A stretch of 64,000 nucleotides of DNA from Mycolicibacter virginiensis (GCF_022374935.2 NZ_CP092430.2:2666001-2730000), one strand, 5' to 3'; positions 50,635-62,450 are shown, counted from the stretch's first letter. Program-made: numbers and translations. Notes: a model not told the origin generated them from the sequence alone.

Positions 50635-51992
50635 GCCGCACCCGCCAGGGCCTGCCGGTAATCCAGCACGACGCCACCAGGATGCGCGGCGACATAGCGC
50701 CTCGCCCCGGCTGTCGTGTCGAAAGACAGGTAGCGCGTACCGTCGCGAACCCACGCCGATTTGTCGGCGAACCATCGAGTCCCCAGCTCGGCGTCGTGCA
50801 CATAGGCGGCCCGCAGGTGATCACCGCGGGCCGTCGCGGCGCGCACGGCGTCCAGCAGCGCGCCGGAATCCGGCACCGTCACGGTGGTTTCGGATCCATC
50901 CAGCCAGAGCTCGCCGCCGACCGTCGTGGGTTTGTCGATCTCGGCGACCGTCTTGTCGTAGTCCAGCTTTCGCGCATCGAACGCCGCGCGTAGCGGCTTG
51001 TCGTCGACGAATCCGTCCACGTCGAAGTCGTCCAGCTCGGCGAAGTCGCCGATCGACTTGAGGTAGGGCACGTCGTTCTTCAACGCGGCGACCAGCTGCG
51101 GCTTGAGGGTGGCGTCGAACGAGGTGCCGCCCGGCCCGTTATAGAGGTAGACCACCTCCTGCGGCAGCCCGCTGCCCTCGGCGACGATGCGGGCCGCCTC
51201 CAACGGCTTGCGTTTCAGGAAGTCGGTCGCATCCAGCTGGGCTTGCAGGAATGCGTCGAGCACTTCTGGGTGGGCCCGCGCATAGCTTTGGCGCACCACC
51301 ACCCCGTGCAGGGTCGGGTAGTTGAGTTCGGCACCGTCGTAGAGCAGCCGTGCCCGGTCCTGATACACCAGCAGTCCGGGCCAGGCCACGAATTGCGACA
51401 GGCCTTGGACCTGACCGGATTCCAGTGCTGAGGCACCCACCTGAGGCTGCTGATTGAGCACCTCGACGCCGGTTCCGGTGCCGGCCAGCGCGCGCAGCAG
51501 GGTGCCGTGGCCGGCCGAGCCCACGCTGGCCGACACCTTGGCACCGGCCAGATCGGCCAACGTGTCCGCACGGGAGTCGGGCGACACCACCACCATGTTC
51601 AAGGCACCGGCGGGGTGATAACCGGTCACCGCAACGATCGCGGTGCGGGCCTGCTCGTTGGCCCGGGTTCGGACGCCATTGACCAGCATGGGGTAATCCC
51701 CCATCGAGCCGATGTCGATCTTCTCGGCGAGCATCTGCGCGGTGATCGGCGCCCCGGTGTCGTAGTCCTGCCAGTCGACCCGGTAACGAGTTCCGGTCCG
51801 GTTGGTGATGTCGGCGAGCCGGCGCTCCAGGTAGCCGCGAGCGCGCAGCAGTGTGCCGGCGGTCGCGGTGTTGATGGTCTTGGACTGATAACCCACCACC
51901 ACGTCGACGGAATCACCCGCGGTCGTGGAATCCAGCGAGCATCCGGCCAGCGCGAGGATGGCGCTGGTCAGCAGAACGAGGGATCTCTTCAT
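50631..51992 (-). CDS. ABC transporter substrate-binding lipoprotein with NosL-like C-terminal domain
   Basis: The 453-residue protein begins with a lipoprotein signal (LALAGC, Cys18). Residues about 30-350 are an SsuA/NrtA/TauA-type binding domain: VVVGYQS, DIGSMGDYPMLVNG, SASVGSAGHGTLLRALA and VVVRQSYARAHPEVLDAFL. Residues about 365-450 (TVTVPDSGALLDAV, AAYVHDAELGTRWF, RYLSFDTTAGARRYVAAHPGG) resemble NosL copper-chaperone proteins, without obvious Met/Cys copper ligands. This tail explains why it is about 100 residues longer than usual. It follows the ferredoxin gene by 24 bases and overlaps the permease. Confidence 0.85.
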   Translation of the reverse strand: MKRSLVLLTSAILALAGCSLDSTTAGDSVDVVVGYQSKTINTATAGTLLRARGYLERRLADITNRTGTRYRVDWQDYDTGAPITAQMLAEKIDIGSMGDYPMLVNGVRTRANEQARTAIVAVTGYHPAGALNMVVVSPDSRADTLADLAGAKVSASVGSAGHGTLLRALAGTGTGVEVLNQQPQVGASALESGQVQGLSQFVAWPGLLVYQDRARLLYDGAELNYPTLHGVVVRQSYARAHPEVLDAFLQAQLDATDFLKRKPLEAARIVAEGSGLPQEVVYLYNGPGGTSFDATLKPQLVAALKNDVPYLKSIGDFAELDDFDVDGFVDDKPLRAAFDARKLDYDKTVAEIDKPTTVGGELWLDGSETTVTVPDSGALLDAVRAATARGDHLRAAYVHDAELGTRWFADKSAWVRDGTRYLSFDTTAGARRYVAAHPGGVVLDYRQALAGAA

Positions 51993-52016
51993 GAAACACC
52001 TTGATGGTCAATGCAT

Positions 52017-52244
52017 TCAGCGAATGAGATAGGGCATGTTGACGGTGACGGCGCCGGTCGGACAGCGCGCCGCACACGGTCCGCAGTACCAGCACTCGTC
52101 GACGTGCATGAAGGCCTTGCCGTTGTCCGGGTTGATCGCCAGGGAATCCAGCGGGCAGATGTCGACGCACAGCGTGCAGCCGGAGATGCACAGTGATTCA
52201 TCGATCGTCACGGGAACATCGGTACGGCCGTTGACCAGTGTCAT
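52017..52244 (-). CDS. Small 2[4Fe-4S] ferredoxin (AprB/AsfB-like)
   Basis: The 75-residue protein has two cluster motifs: CISGCTLCVDICP (residues about 19-31) and CWYCGPCAARCP (residues about 51-62), eight cysteines for two [4Fe-4S] clusters. Such a dicluster ferredoxin is the usual electron partner of AprA-type flavoproteins. The ATG overlaps the GntR stop (ATGA) and has AGGAG seven bases upstream. It precedes the binding-protein gene; I infer that it serves the HEAT-repeat flavoprotein at the other end of the transporter genes. Confidence 0.9.
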   Translation of the reverse strand: MTLVNGRTDVPVTIDESLCISGCTLCVDICPLDSLAINPDNGKAFMHVDECWYCGPCAARCPTGAVTVNMPYLIR

Positions 52245-52981
52245 GGATCGCTCCTTGTCAGGGTGCCGCGCATGGTGACGCGGTCACCGCGCATCCGGAT
52301 GTATTCAAGATCGACGGGCCGGCCGTCCTCGAGGCTGGTGAGCCGTTCCAGCATCAGCAGGGCCGCGCCGCCGGGAAGTTGCAGGAGAGCCGCGGTGTGC
52401 GGGTCGGCCGGAATCGCCTCCAGCGCCAAGGTCGCATCGCCCAGGCGCTGGCCGCTGATCTGTTCGATCAACGGGAACACGTCGGTGGACTCCAAGGGAT
52501 GGGCCAGCACAGCAGCGCCGATGTCGGGCGCCAGATAGGTCTGGTCCAGGCTCAGCGGCACATCACCGAGGTAACGCAGTCGTTCGATGAAGACCACCTG
52601 GGCGCCGGCGCCGAGGCCGAGCCGGCGGGCGACCGACGGCGGGGCGCCTACCGTGGTCGCCACCCGCACCTCGTTGCGCACCTCTTGCGCATCGAAGGTC
52701 TCCTGCAGGCCGCGCAGTGAGTCCAGTCCGTGGTCGTATTTGTGTTGAGCCACGTGGGTGCCGGTTCTCGGCCCGCGGTGGATCAGTCCTTCGGCCTTCA
52801 GCGCGGCCAATGCCTCACGAACGATATTGCGGGAGACGACGAACTCGGTGGCCAGTTCCGGTTCGCCGGGCAACCCGTCGTCGTAGGCGCCGGCATGGAT
52901 CTGATGGCGTAGCACGTCGGCGACCTGCCGGGCCCGATCCGCACGGCGAATCGGCTGCGATGCGACAGGGGCTTCGGCCAT
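52241..52981 (-). CDS. GntR-family (HutC/UTRA) regulator of the cluster
   Basis: The 246-residue protein has a winged-helix GntR domain (residues 15-80: LPGEPELATEFVVSRNIVREALAALKAEGLIHRGPRTGTHV) and a C-terminal UTRA ligand domain (residues 95-240). It is the first gene of the cluster and overlaps the ferredoxin start, so it should be autoregulated. Direct repeats in the 172-base upstream region are candidate binding sites. The ligand is unknown, probably the imported compound or a product. Confidence 0.92.
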   Translation of the reverse strand: MAEAPVASQPIRRADRARQVADVLRHQIHAGAYDDGLPGEPELATEFVVSRNIVREALAALKAEGLIHRGPRTGTHVAQHKYDHGLDSLRGLQETFDAQEVRNEVRVATTVGAPPSVARRLGLGAGAQVVFIERLRYLGDVPLSLDQTYLAPDIGAAVLAHPLESTDVFPLIEQISGQRLGDATLALEAIPADPHTAALLQLPGGAALLMLERLTSLEDGRPVDLEYIRMRGDRVTMRGTLTRSDP

Positions 52982-53153
52982 GCAGACACGCTAAGGGCCG
53001 GTACCTCGGCGACCCCAGAGCTGCGAATTCCGCTGATCGGGGGGTGAAACTCATTGCGCCACCCACCCGCTGCGGGCTGCCAGCGGAAACCTCGTGGTGT
53101 GAACGCATTGCGCCGCCGCGGCACCCGCGGCCCGGGTAACAATCGCGGTGAGG
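52982..53153 (-). promoter_or_regulatory. Promoter region of the nine-gene cluster with imperfect direct repeats
   Basis: This gap separates the decarboxylase stop from the GntR start. CATTGCGCC occurs at 53052-53060 and 53106-53114, each preceded by GTGAA-type bases (about 17 bases matching at 14 or more). The 54-base spacing places both on about the same helix face. A CCGCGGCACCCGCGG palindrome lies beside the upstream copy. I see no definite -10. Confidence 0.45.
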
Positions 53154-55907
53154 CTAATCGGCGACGCCGGGTGCCCGCGCATAGCGGGCCAGGGCCTCGG
53201 GAGTGAACACCGCCAACCCCAGCTCGGGGTTGTAGCCGTGAATCTCTTTCACGTCGAGTTCGGCCAGGAAGTACAGAATCTCCTTGGAGATCACCTGACC
53301 GGGAACCAGCACCGGGAAGCCGGGCGGGTACGGCACGACGAAGGTGGTCGAGACCAGGGTCTTGCCGTCGGCGACCCGGCGGCCGGCGTCGCCGAGCATC
53401 ACATATTCGCGATCGGACTCCTCATAGCCGGCGTAGAACGCCAATCGCATGTCACCGAACGTGCTGGCACCGCCGGGACGAAACGCGGGGGCGAACTCGC
53501 TGAAGTCCGGCAGCGGCGGCAGGTCTTCGGTGATCTCAACGATTTTGCGCTGCTGCAACGCCCGATCTTCGCTGCTGGCCGCCGCCCAGGCCCGGTCCAG
53601 TTCGCCGGCCACCCGGCGCAATGCGTCGAGCAGATAGTGCACGCTGGACCAGGTGACGCCAATGGTGAAGATCAACAGCACAGAGTTGATAGAGGTCTTG
53701 TTGATCTGGATGCCGAAGCGATCCATCAGGACCTTCTCGCGGAACTCGTAGCCGTTCATCCCGGTCTGACCCACGAACAGCGTTACCCGGGTCGGGTCCA
53801 ACACGAATTCGTCGGAACGCCAGGCCTCGTTCCACTCCGCCAGCCCGCCCTGGCGGACCTGACGGTAGGAATTGACCGTGGAAGTCCGGAATTCGCCGGG
53901 CACCAGATCGTCCTCATCGAGAATCCGGAACCATTTGTTGATCAGCCGGTCTTTTCGAACCCGGTGGCGAAACACCAGCGCCATGTCGTAAACCCGCCGG
54001 ACTATGTCAAACCCTTCGATGTCGACCTGGCGGCGGGCCAGGTCCAGTGAAGCGAGCAGCTGCTGATTCGGTGAGGTGGAGGTGTGGGTCAAAAACGCCT
54101 CGGCGAACGCATCACGCGCCAGCGCGTTGAAGTCCTTATCCCGGACGTGGATCATCGACGCCTGCCGCAGCGCCGACAGTGACTTGTGCGTGGAGTGGGT
54201 CGCATAGACCCGCACCCGTGCCGAAGGGGCGGGCAGCAGCCGGTGCTCGCTCCACTGGTCGCGATCAATTCCCTCCATGGATTCGCGCCACGCTTGGTAC
54301 TCGTTGGCATATCGCGGTGAGCCGAGCATGCTCTCCAGGCGTTCGGCGGCAACCATGGCGGTGCGTTGCCGGGCCCACGGCACCGCAGTCGCAAACGCGT
54401 ACCAGGCCTCATCCCAAAGGAAGCAGATGTCCGGCTTGATCGCCAGGACTTCCTCCATCACCCGTTGAGGGTTATAGACAACGCCGTCGAATGTGCAGTT
54501 GGTCAAAGACAACATCCGGACCCGGTGCAGCTGTCCGGCAGCCTCCAGGTCCAGCAACGCCCGCTTGATGGTGTGCAACGACACCGCGCCATATATCGCC
54601 GTAGGCGCCAACGGGTAGGCGTCCAGATACATCGGATAAGCACCGGCCAGCACCAGGCTGTAGTGATGCGACTTGTGACAGTTCCGGTCGATCAGCACGA
54701 TGTCACCGGGCCGGGTCAACGCCTGCCCCACGATCTTGTTAGCCGTCGAGGTCCCGTTGGTGACGAAGTAGGTATGGTCGGCGTTCCAGGTCTTGGCGGC
54801 CTTGTTCATCGCCACCCGGATAGTGCCGTGGGGGTCCAGTAGCGAGTCCAACCCGCCGGAAGTCGACGAGGTTTCGGCCATGAAGATGTTGCGGCCGTAG
54901 AACTCCCCCATGTCCTGCAGCGAGCGGGAATTGAAGATGCTGGCGCCGCGCGCCACCGGCAACGCGTGGAACTGACCGACCGGCTCGGCAGCGTAAGCCC
55001 GCAACGCATCGAAATACGGTGTGGCGTAGCGTTTCCGGATGCCGGCCAGCACCGTGCTGTGCAGATCGGTGACGTCGTTGAGCCGATAGAAGGTGCGGTC
55101 GTAGACGTCGGGTTCTGCCTCGGTGTCCGCGGCGATTGATTCGTCAGTCAGCATGTACAGGTCGATGTGGGGACGCAGCAGCCGCATCCATTCGCCGCAC
55201 TCGATTGCATCGTGGCTGCCATCGACGACTCCCGCGTCGTCGTTGGCGCCCAAAAGTGTGTTCATCAACGGGACCCGGTCGCGCGATCGCAGCGGAAGGT
55301 CATGCCGCACGATCGCCGCCTGAATCTCACCGTTGAGCGCTACGGCAGTGATGGCGTCCTCGACGCTGGAAGCCACCAACAGCTCGATCTGCACGTCATC
55401 GTCGACGTTACGCAGTGCGCGAAGGCTTTCCGCCAGGCTTTCCGGTGCTTCAGGCGGCGAGTCGTCGGCCAGCAGCACGGTGTAGAACTGCTGCCGCCGG
55501 GCCTGTGCCACCAATTCCTGATCGGCCAACGGTGAACCGATGTCGAACAACGCCGCCCGGTCCCCATAGTCCGACAGCAGCCGCACCACCAGCGATACCT
55601 GCTCGGTCAGCGACACCGTCGCCATGCCTTCGAGGTAGTTGCGAAACGCCGTCAGCCTTCCCGCGCCGGGGAACAACCAATATCGCTCGTAGGCCGCCAG
55701 TCGTTGCATCAGGCGCTTGACCTGCGCATATTGATGGGTGGTATCCATGCCGGCGCGGTCGACCGCAGCCAACTCCCGACACGCGTCGTCCAGCAGGTTC
55801 CAGGTGTCCACCCGTGAATACGACGGGTTCGCCACCGCCGCCAACGCCGATACTCTCAGTCTCCGATTCCGTGCGTCCCAATCTTGGCCCATGGGGCCAG
55901 TCTGCAT
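53154..55907 (-). CDS. Orn/Lys/Arg decarboxylase-family protein (Rv2531c-like)
   Basis: The 917-residue PLP enzyme is of the large fold-type I Orn/Lys/Arg decarboxylase family. It has an N-terminal wing (residues 1-270), the PLP domain with FVTNGTSTANKIV, LWDEAWYAF and the lysine in ATHSTHKSLSALRQASMIHV (about residue 575), and a C-terminal domain (YPPGFPVLVPGQVI). Substrate may be ornithine, lysine or arginine. The M. tuberculosis counterpart Rv2531c likewise lies next to nusB. The start may be the ATG at 55907 or one five codons later (GQDWDARN). It is separated from nusB by 72 bases. Confidence 0.9.
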   Translation of the reverse strand: MQTGPMGQDWDARNRRLRVSALAAVANPSYSRVDTWNLLDDACRELAAVDRAGMDTTHQYAQVKRLMQRLAAYERYWLFPGAGRLTAFRNYLEGMATVSLTEQVSLVVRLLSDYGDRAALFDIGSPLADQELVAQARRQQFYTVLLADDSPPEAPESLAESLRALRNVDDDVQIELLVASSVEDAITAVALNGEIQAAIVRHDLPLRSRDRVPLMNTLLGANDDAGVVDGSHDAIECGEWMRLLRPHIDLYMLTDESIAADTEAEPDVYDRTFYRLNDVTDLHSTVLAGIRKRYATPYFDALRAYAAEPVGQFHALPVARGASIFNSRSLQDMGEFYGRNIFMAETSSTSGGLDSLLDPHGTIRVAMNKAAKTWNADHTYFVTNGTSTANKIVGQALTRPGDIVLIDRNCHKSHHYSLVLAGAYPMYLDAYPLAPTAIYGAVSLHTIKRALLDLEAAGQLHRVRMLSLTNCTFDGVVYNPQRVMEEVLAIKPDICFLWDEAWYAFATAVPWARQRTAMVAAERLESMLGSPRYANEYQAWRESMEGIDRDQWSEHRLLPAPSARVRVYATHSTHKSLSALRQASMIHVRDKDFNALARDAFAEAFLTHTSTSPNQQLLASLDLARRQVDIEGFDIVRRVYDMALVFRHRVRKDRLINKWFRILDEDDLVPGEFRTSTVNSYRQVRQGGLAEWNEAWRSDEFVLDPTRVTLFVGQTGMNGYEFREKVLMDRFGIQINKTSINSVLLIFTIGVTWSSVHYLLDALRRVAGELDRAWAAASSEDRALQQRKIVEITEDLPPLPDFSEFAPAFRPGGASTFGDMRLAFYAGYEESDREYVMLGDAGRRVADGKTLVSTTFVVPYPPGFPVLVPGQVISKEILYFLAELDVKEIHGYNPELGLAVFTPEALARYARAPGVAD

Positions 55908-55979
55908 GATCTTGACGCGGCCTGGCCGGTTTAGCGACCCCCGGCCCCCTCCGCCGGCAGGCTCGCGAGAGCGCGGCGA

Positions 55980-56501
55980 TCAGTCCTGCGGGGTGGCTTC
56001 GGAGTCGGTCTCACCGGATGCGGCCGCAGGTTCAGTCGCCCCGCGAACGGCCAGCGAAGCGGCCCGCAGCTGCGGGGTCACCAGCATCACCTGGCCGAGC
56101 ACGCCGTTGACGAATCCGGGCGAGTCGTCGGTGGACAATTCCTTGGCCAGCTTGACCGCTTCGTCCACGGCGACCGGCTCCGGCACGTCGTCGGCGTGCA
56201 GCAACTCCCAGATCGCCACCCGCAGGATCGCCCGGTCCACGGCCGGCAGCCGCTCCAGTTTCCAGCCCTGCAGGTGCGAGGTGATCAGGTCGTCGATGTG
56301 GGCGGCGTGCTCGGTGACCCCCTTGGCCACCGTCACGGTGTACGGGTGCAGCGGCGACACGTCGGGCTGCTCACTCGCCAGTGCCGTACGCAACTCCGCA
56401 CCTTGGGCCGGGGTCAGTCCCCGGGCCTCAGCCTCGAAGAGCACGTCGACGGCACGCTTACGGGCCTGGTGCCGGCCCTTTACCGGCTTGCCAGCGGGCA
56501 T
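55980..56501 (-). CDS. nusB: Transcription antitermination factor NusB
   Basis: NusB joins NusE and boxA RNA in rRNA antitermination. The 173-residue protein has the all-helical NusB fold with [20 protein letters not shown] at the start and [29 protein letters not shown]-terminal Ala/Glu-rich tail of about 25 residues is typical for mycobacteria. The ATG at 56501 lies two bases after the efp stop; the longer open frame to 57011 is antisense noise in efp. It ends the pepQ-efp-nusB run. Confidence 0.95.
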   Translation of the reverse strand: MPAGKPVKGRHQARKRAVDVLFEAEARGLTPAQGAELRTALASEQPDVSPLHPYTVTVAKGVTEHAAHIDDLITSHLQGWKLERLPAVDRAILRVAIWELLHADDVPEPVAVDEAVKLAKELSTDDSPGFVNGVLGQVMLVTPQLRAASLAVRGATEPAAASGETDSEATPQD

Positions 56502-56503
56502 GG

Positions 56504-57067
56504 TCAGGAGTTGACCCGTCCCAGGTAGCTGCCGTCGCGGGTGTCGACCTTCAGCTTGTCCCCGGTGTTGATGAACAGCGGCACGTTGATCTGGGCGCCG
56601 GTCTCCATGGTGGCCGGCTTCGTGCCCGCGCTCGACCGATCGCCCTGCAACCCGGGCTCGGTGTGGGTGACCTCCAGCTCGACGCTGACCGGCAGCTCCA
56701 GGTACAGCGGCACTCCGTTGTGGAAGGCGATCTGTACCAGCATGCTCTCCAGCAGGTAGTTCGCCGAGTCGCCGACCAGCGATTCGGGCAGCGGGTGCTG
56801 CTCGTAGTCCTCGCTGTCCATGAACACGAAGTCGTTGCCGTCGCGGTACAGGTAGGTGGCGTCGCGGCGGTCGACGGTGGCGGTCTCCACCTTCACGCCG
56901 GCGTTGTAAGTCTTGTCCACGACCTTGCCCGACACCACGTTCTTGAGCTTGGTGCGCACGAAGGCCGGACCCTTGCCCGGCTTGACGTGCTGAAACTCGG
57001 TGATCTGCCACAGCTGGCCGTCGATCACCAATACCAGTCCGTTTTTGAAGTCAGCAGTTGAAGCCAC
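56504..57067 (-). CDS. efp: Translation elongation factor P
   Basis: EF-P relieves ribosome stalling at polyproline, which fits a genome with proline-rich proteins such as the one at 18364. The 187-residue length equals the M. tuberculosis protein. The tip loop is KPGKGPAF, with the lysine at residue 32-34 as the modification position, and the C-terminal signature is [25 protein letters not shown]. The GTG start follows GGAG at a long distance. It lies 15 bases after pepQ. Confidence 0.97.
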   Translation of the reverse strand: MASTADFKNGLVLVIDGQLWQITEFQHVKPGKGPAFVRTKLKNVVSGKVVDKTYNAGVKVETATVDRRDATYLYRDGNDFVFMDSEDYEQHPLPESLVGDSANYLLESMLVQIAFHNGVPLYLELPVSVELEVTHTEPGLQGDRSSAGTKPATMETGAQINVPLFINTGDKLKVDTRDGSYLGRVNS

Positions 57068-57082
57068 GGTCGTTCACGTCTC

Positions 57083-58204
57083 CTAGAGAATGGTCAGTTC
57101 CTTGGGGAACCGAGTCAGCAGGTCCGGGGCCTGCCCGGCAGTATCAGCGACCACGAGCGTGTCCTCGATACGGACCCCGCCACGATCAGCCAGATAGACG
57201 CCGGGCTCTACGGTCACCACAGCACCGGCAAGCAGTGTACCGTCGGCCGCCGCATTGATTCCGGGCGCTTCGTGAATCCGCAACCCGACTCCGTGGCCGA
57301 GGCCGTGACCGAACGTCTCGCCGTAGCCGGCCTCGGCGATCACCATGCGCGCGGCCGCGTCGACTGCACGCAGTTCCGCGCCCGGTTGCAGTGCCTCGCG
57401 GCCGGCCCGCTGCGCCGCTTCGACCACCTGATAGATCTCCCGTTGCCAGTCGGCGGGCGGCCCCAGCACGAAGGTGCGGGTCATGTCGGAGTGGTAGCCG
57501 GCCACCAGGGCGCCGAAGTCGATCTTGACGAAGTCACCGGTGGCCAGCACCGCGTCGGTGGGCCGGTGATGCGGAATCGCCGAGTTGGGGCCGGTGGCCA
57601 CGATGGTCTCGAACGACGCGGCGTCGGCGCCGTGGTCGAGCATCAGCGCTTCCAGCTCCCGGCGGACCTCACGTTCGGTGCGCCCCGGTCGCAGGCCGCC
57701 GCGCTCCACCAGGTCGCCCAGGGCCGCGTCGGCCGCCTCGCAGGCCCGTCTCAGCAGGTCGACTTCGCCGGCGTCTTTGACCTCGCGCAGCGTCTCCACG
57801 GTGTTCGAGGCGCGGACCAGCTCGACGGGACTGTCCGCGCCGGCCACTGCGCCCTGTGCCTGCATGGCCGCCGAAAGGGCGTCGAATCCGTCCACGGTCA
57901 CCACGTGGGCTTCGAACCCGACCCGGCGCGCCCCGGCCGCCGCGGCCTGGGTGATCAGGTGGCGGGCTCCGGTGCGTTCGATCGCGACCTGCAGGTCGGG
58001 GGCCTGTCGGGCAGCCTGTGTGCGGTAGCGGCCGTCGGTTGCCAACACCGGCGCCCGCTCGTCTGCATAGACCAGCAGCGCCCCGGCCGAGCCGGTGAAT
58101 CCGGACAGATAACGCACGTTGATCAGGTCGGTGACCAGCATCGCGTCCAGGTCGGCGGCGCCGATCGCGGCACTCAGACGCGCCCGACGGGAGGAATGTG
58201 TCAC
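57083..58204 (-). CDS. pepQ: Xaa-Pro aminopeptidase / dipeptidase PepQ
   Basis: The 373-residue creatinase-fold metallopeptidase has metal ligands in VKIDFGALVAGYHSDMTRTF (two Asp), the GHGLGHGVGLRIHEAPG histidine region, and VTVEPGVYLADRGGVRIEDT (two Glu). It cleaves peptides next to proline. It is first in the pepQ-efp-nusB group, starting with GTG 33 bases from the divergent membrane-protein gene. Confidence 0.93.
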   Translation of the reverse strand: MTHSSRRARLSAAIGAADLDAMLVTDLINVRYLSGFTGSAGALLVYADERAPVLATDGRYRTQAARQAPDLQVAIERTGARHLITQAAAAGARRVGFEAHVVTVDGFDALSAAMQAQGAVAGADSPVELVRASNTVETLREVKDAGEVDLLRRACEAADAALGDLVERGGLRPGRTEREVRRELEALMLDHGADAASFETIVATGPNSAIPHHRPTDAVLATGDFVKIDFGALVAGYHSDMTRTFVLGPPADWQREIYQVVEAAQRAGREALQPGAELRAVDAAARMVIAEAGYGETFGHGLGHGVGLRIHEAPGINAAADGTLLAGAVVTVEPGVYLADRGGVRIEDTLVVADTAGQAPDLLTRFPKELTIL

Positions 58205-58223
58205 GCGGTGTGACGGTACTCGC

Positions 58224-58237
58224 TACGCTGTGGCCCC
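58224..58237 (+). promoter_or_regulatory. Predicted near-leaderless promoter for the B-4DMT gene
   Basis: TACGCT at 58224-58229 is followed by eight bases and the ATG at 58238. With no ribosome-binding site in between, the transcript should begin at or one to two bases before the ATG. The whole divergent spacer to pepQ is only 33 bases, so the two promoters overlap. Confidence 0.45.
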
Positions 58238-58920
58238 ATGAGCAAGTGGTTTCTGCGCGGGCTGGTGTTCGCTGCACTGATGGTCGTGATCCGCCTCATC
58301 CAGGGGGTGCTGATCAACGCCTTCGAGGCGCAGGCCGGTCTGATCAGCCTGGCGTTGATGATCTTGTTCGCGATTGCGGTGTTCATCTGGGGCCGTTCCG
58401 ATGGCCGCGAGGACGCCAAGGCCAACGCCGACCCGGACCGGCGCGCTGACCTCGCGATGACCTGGCTGGGCGCCGGCCTGGTCGCCGGGCTGCTCAGCGG
58501 GTTCGTCTCGTGGCTCATCGGTCAGGTCGACAAGGCGCTCTACATCAGCACCTTCTTCAACGAGCTGACCAGCTTCGCCGCCTTCACCGCGTTGCTGGTG
58601 TTCGTGGTGGCGGTGGCCGCGGTGGCACTCGGGCGCCGCGCCATCGACAAGGAGTACGAGAAGCATCCGGAACGCCGCCCAGTCCCGGCCGCCGCGGATG
58701 AGAGCCAGCCGCCGACCGACGTGTTCGCCACCGTGGGCGCTCCCGCGCTGACCGCCGAAGAGACCGGCGCCGTGCAGACCGAAGCCGCCGCGCCGGCTAC
58801 CGACGCGACACTGGCCGCCCCCGCCGGCCTTTCTGGCGGCTTCACCACCGAGGAGTTCCCGGCCGACACCGACGCCACCACCGAGTTCCCCGTGATCGAG
58901 GACAATGGCGGCGCCGAGGC

Positions 58921-61105
<2,185 letters not shown>

Positions 61106-61108
61106 GAA

Positions 61109-62326
61109 CTACCCCGAGGCCCGTTCCTGGTCGCCGGCCGGCACGCGGTCGGCCACCGAACGCCGGTAGGCCTCGATGTTGCGCCGGGTCTCGGTCAGCG
61201 AGTCGCCGCCGAACTTGTCCAGCGCGGCGCGGGCCAGCACCAACGCCACCATGGCTTCGGCCACCACACCGGCGGCCGGCACCGCGCACACATCGGAGCG
61301 TTGATGGATCGCGACGGCTTCCTCGCCGGTGGCCATGTCGACGGTGGCCAGGGCGCGCGGCACCGTGGAGATCGGCTTCATCGCCGCACGCACCCGCAAC
61401 GGCAGACCGTTGGTCATACCCCCCTCGAGCCCGCCGGCCCGGTTGGTGGAGCGCACCACACCGTCGGGCCCGGGGTACATCTCGTCGTGGGCCGCGCTGC
61501 CACGCCGACGGGCGGTGGTGAAACCGTCGCCGATCTCGACGCCCTTGATCGCTTGGATGCCCATGATCGCGGCAGCCAGTTGACTGTCGAGCCGGTCGTC
61601 ACCGCTGATGAAGGAGCCCAGACCGATCGGCAGGCCCGACACGACCACCTCGACCACACCGCCGAGGGTGTCGCCGTCGGCCTTGGCCGCCTCGATCTCG
61701 GCGATCATGGATTCCTGGGCGCCCGCGTCGAAGGCACGCACCGGGCTGGCATCGATGGCGGCCAGGTCGGCCGGTTGCGGCACCGGTCCGTCGTACGGGT
61801 CGGAAGCGCCGATCGAGATCACGTGGGAGATCACCTGAACGCCCAGCGCCTGGTCCAGGAAGGCCCGCGCGATGGTGCCCGCGGTGACGCGGGCGGCCGT
61901 CTCGCGTGCGCTGGCACGTTCGAGTACCGGACGAGCGTCGTCGAAACCGTATTTGAGCATGCCGGCGAAGTCGGCGTGGCCGGGCCGTGGCCGCGTCAGC
62001 GGCGCATTGCGGGCGCCGCCCTCGCTGTCCAGCACTGCCGGATCGACGGGATCGGTCGACATCACCGTCTCCCATTTGGGCCATTCGGTGTTGCCGATCT
62101 CGACAGCGATCGGGCCGCCCAGGGTGATCCCGTGCCGCACTCCCGACAGCACGGTGACCGCGTCGGCCTCGAACTTCATCCGGGCCCCGCGGCCATAGCC
62201 CAGACGCCGGCGAGCGAGCTGATCGGCGATGTCAGCCGAGGTGACGGCCACTCCGGCGACCATGCCCTCGACCATGGCCACCAACGCGCGACCGTGCGAT
62301 TCCCCGGCAGTTATCCAACGCAACAC
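61109..62326 (-). CDS. aroC: Chorismate synthase
   Basis: AroC uses reduced FMN to form chorismate from EPSP. The 405-residue protein has the three family signatures: [26 protein letters not shown] with [13 protein letters not shown], and [21 protein letters not shown] prefer the GTG at 62326 ([11 protein letters not shown]) because GGGAAG lies nine bases upstream and the family begins there; an ATG three codons earlier is less likely. It starts the aroC-aroK-aroB-aroQ operon. Confidence 0.96.
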   Translation of the reverse strand: MLRWITAGESHGRALVAMVEGMVAGVAVTSADIADQLARRRLGYGRGARMKFEADAVTVLSGVRHGITLGGPIAVEIGNTEWPKWETVMSTDPVDPAVLDSEGGARNAPLTRPRPGHADFAGMLKYGFDDARPVLERASARETAARVTAGTIARAFLDQALGVQVISHVISIGASDPYDGPVPQPADLAAIDASPVRAFDAGAQESMIAEIEAAKADGDTLGGVVEVVVSGLPIGLGSFISGDDRLDSQLAAAIMGIQAIKGVEIGDGFTTARRRGSAAHDEMYPGPDGVVRSTNRAGGLEGGMTNGLPLRVRAAMKPISTVPRALATVDMATGEEAVAIHQRSDVCAVPAAGVVAEAMVALVLARAALDKFGGDSLTETRRNIEAYRRSVADRVPAGDQERASG

Positions 62327-62450
62327 GTGTCCCATCTTCCCATGCCGGTCAGGCCCGCCGGGGCTTGGAGGAGTTTACGGTTGCACACACCGGCTGCTCA
62401 GTGCAGCGACAACCGTGATTCGATCTCGGCTCGAGACCCGTCAGCCGGGT

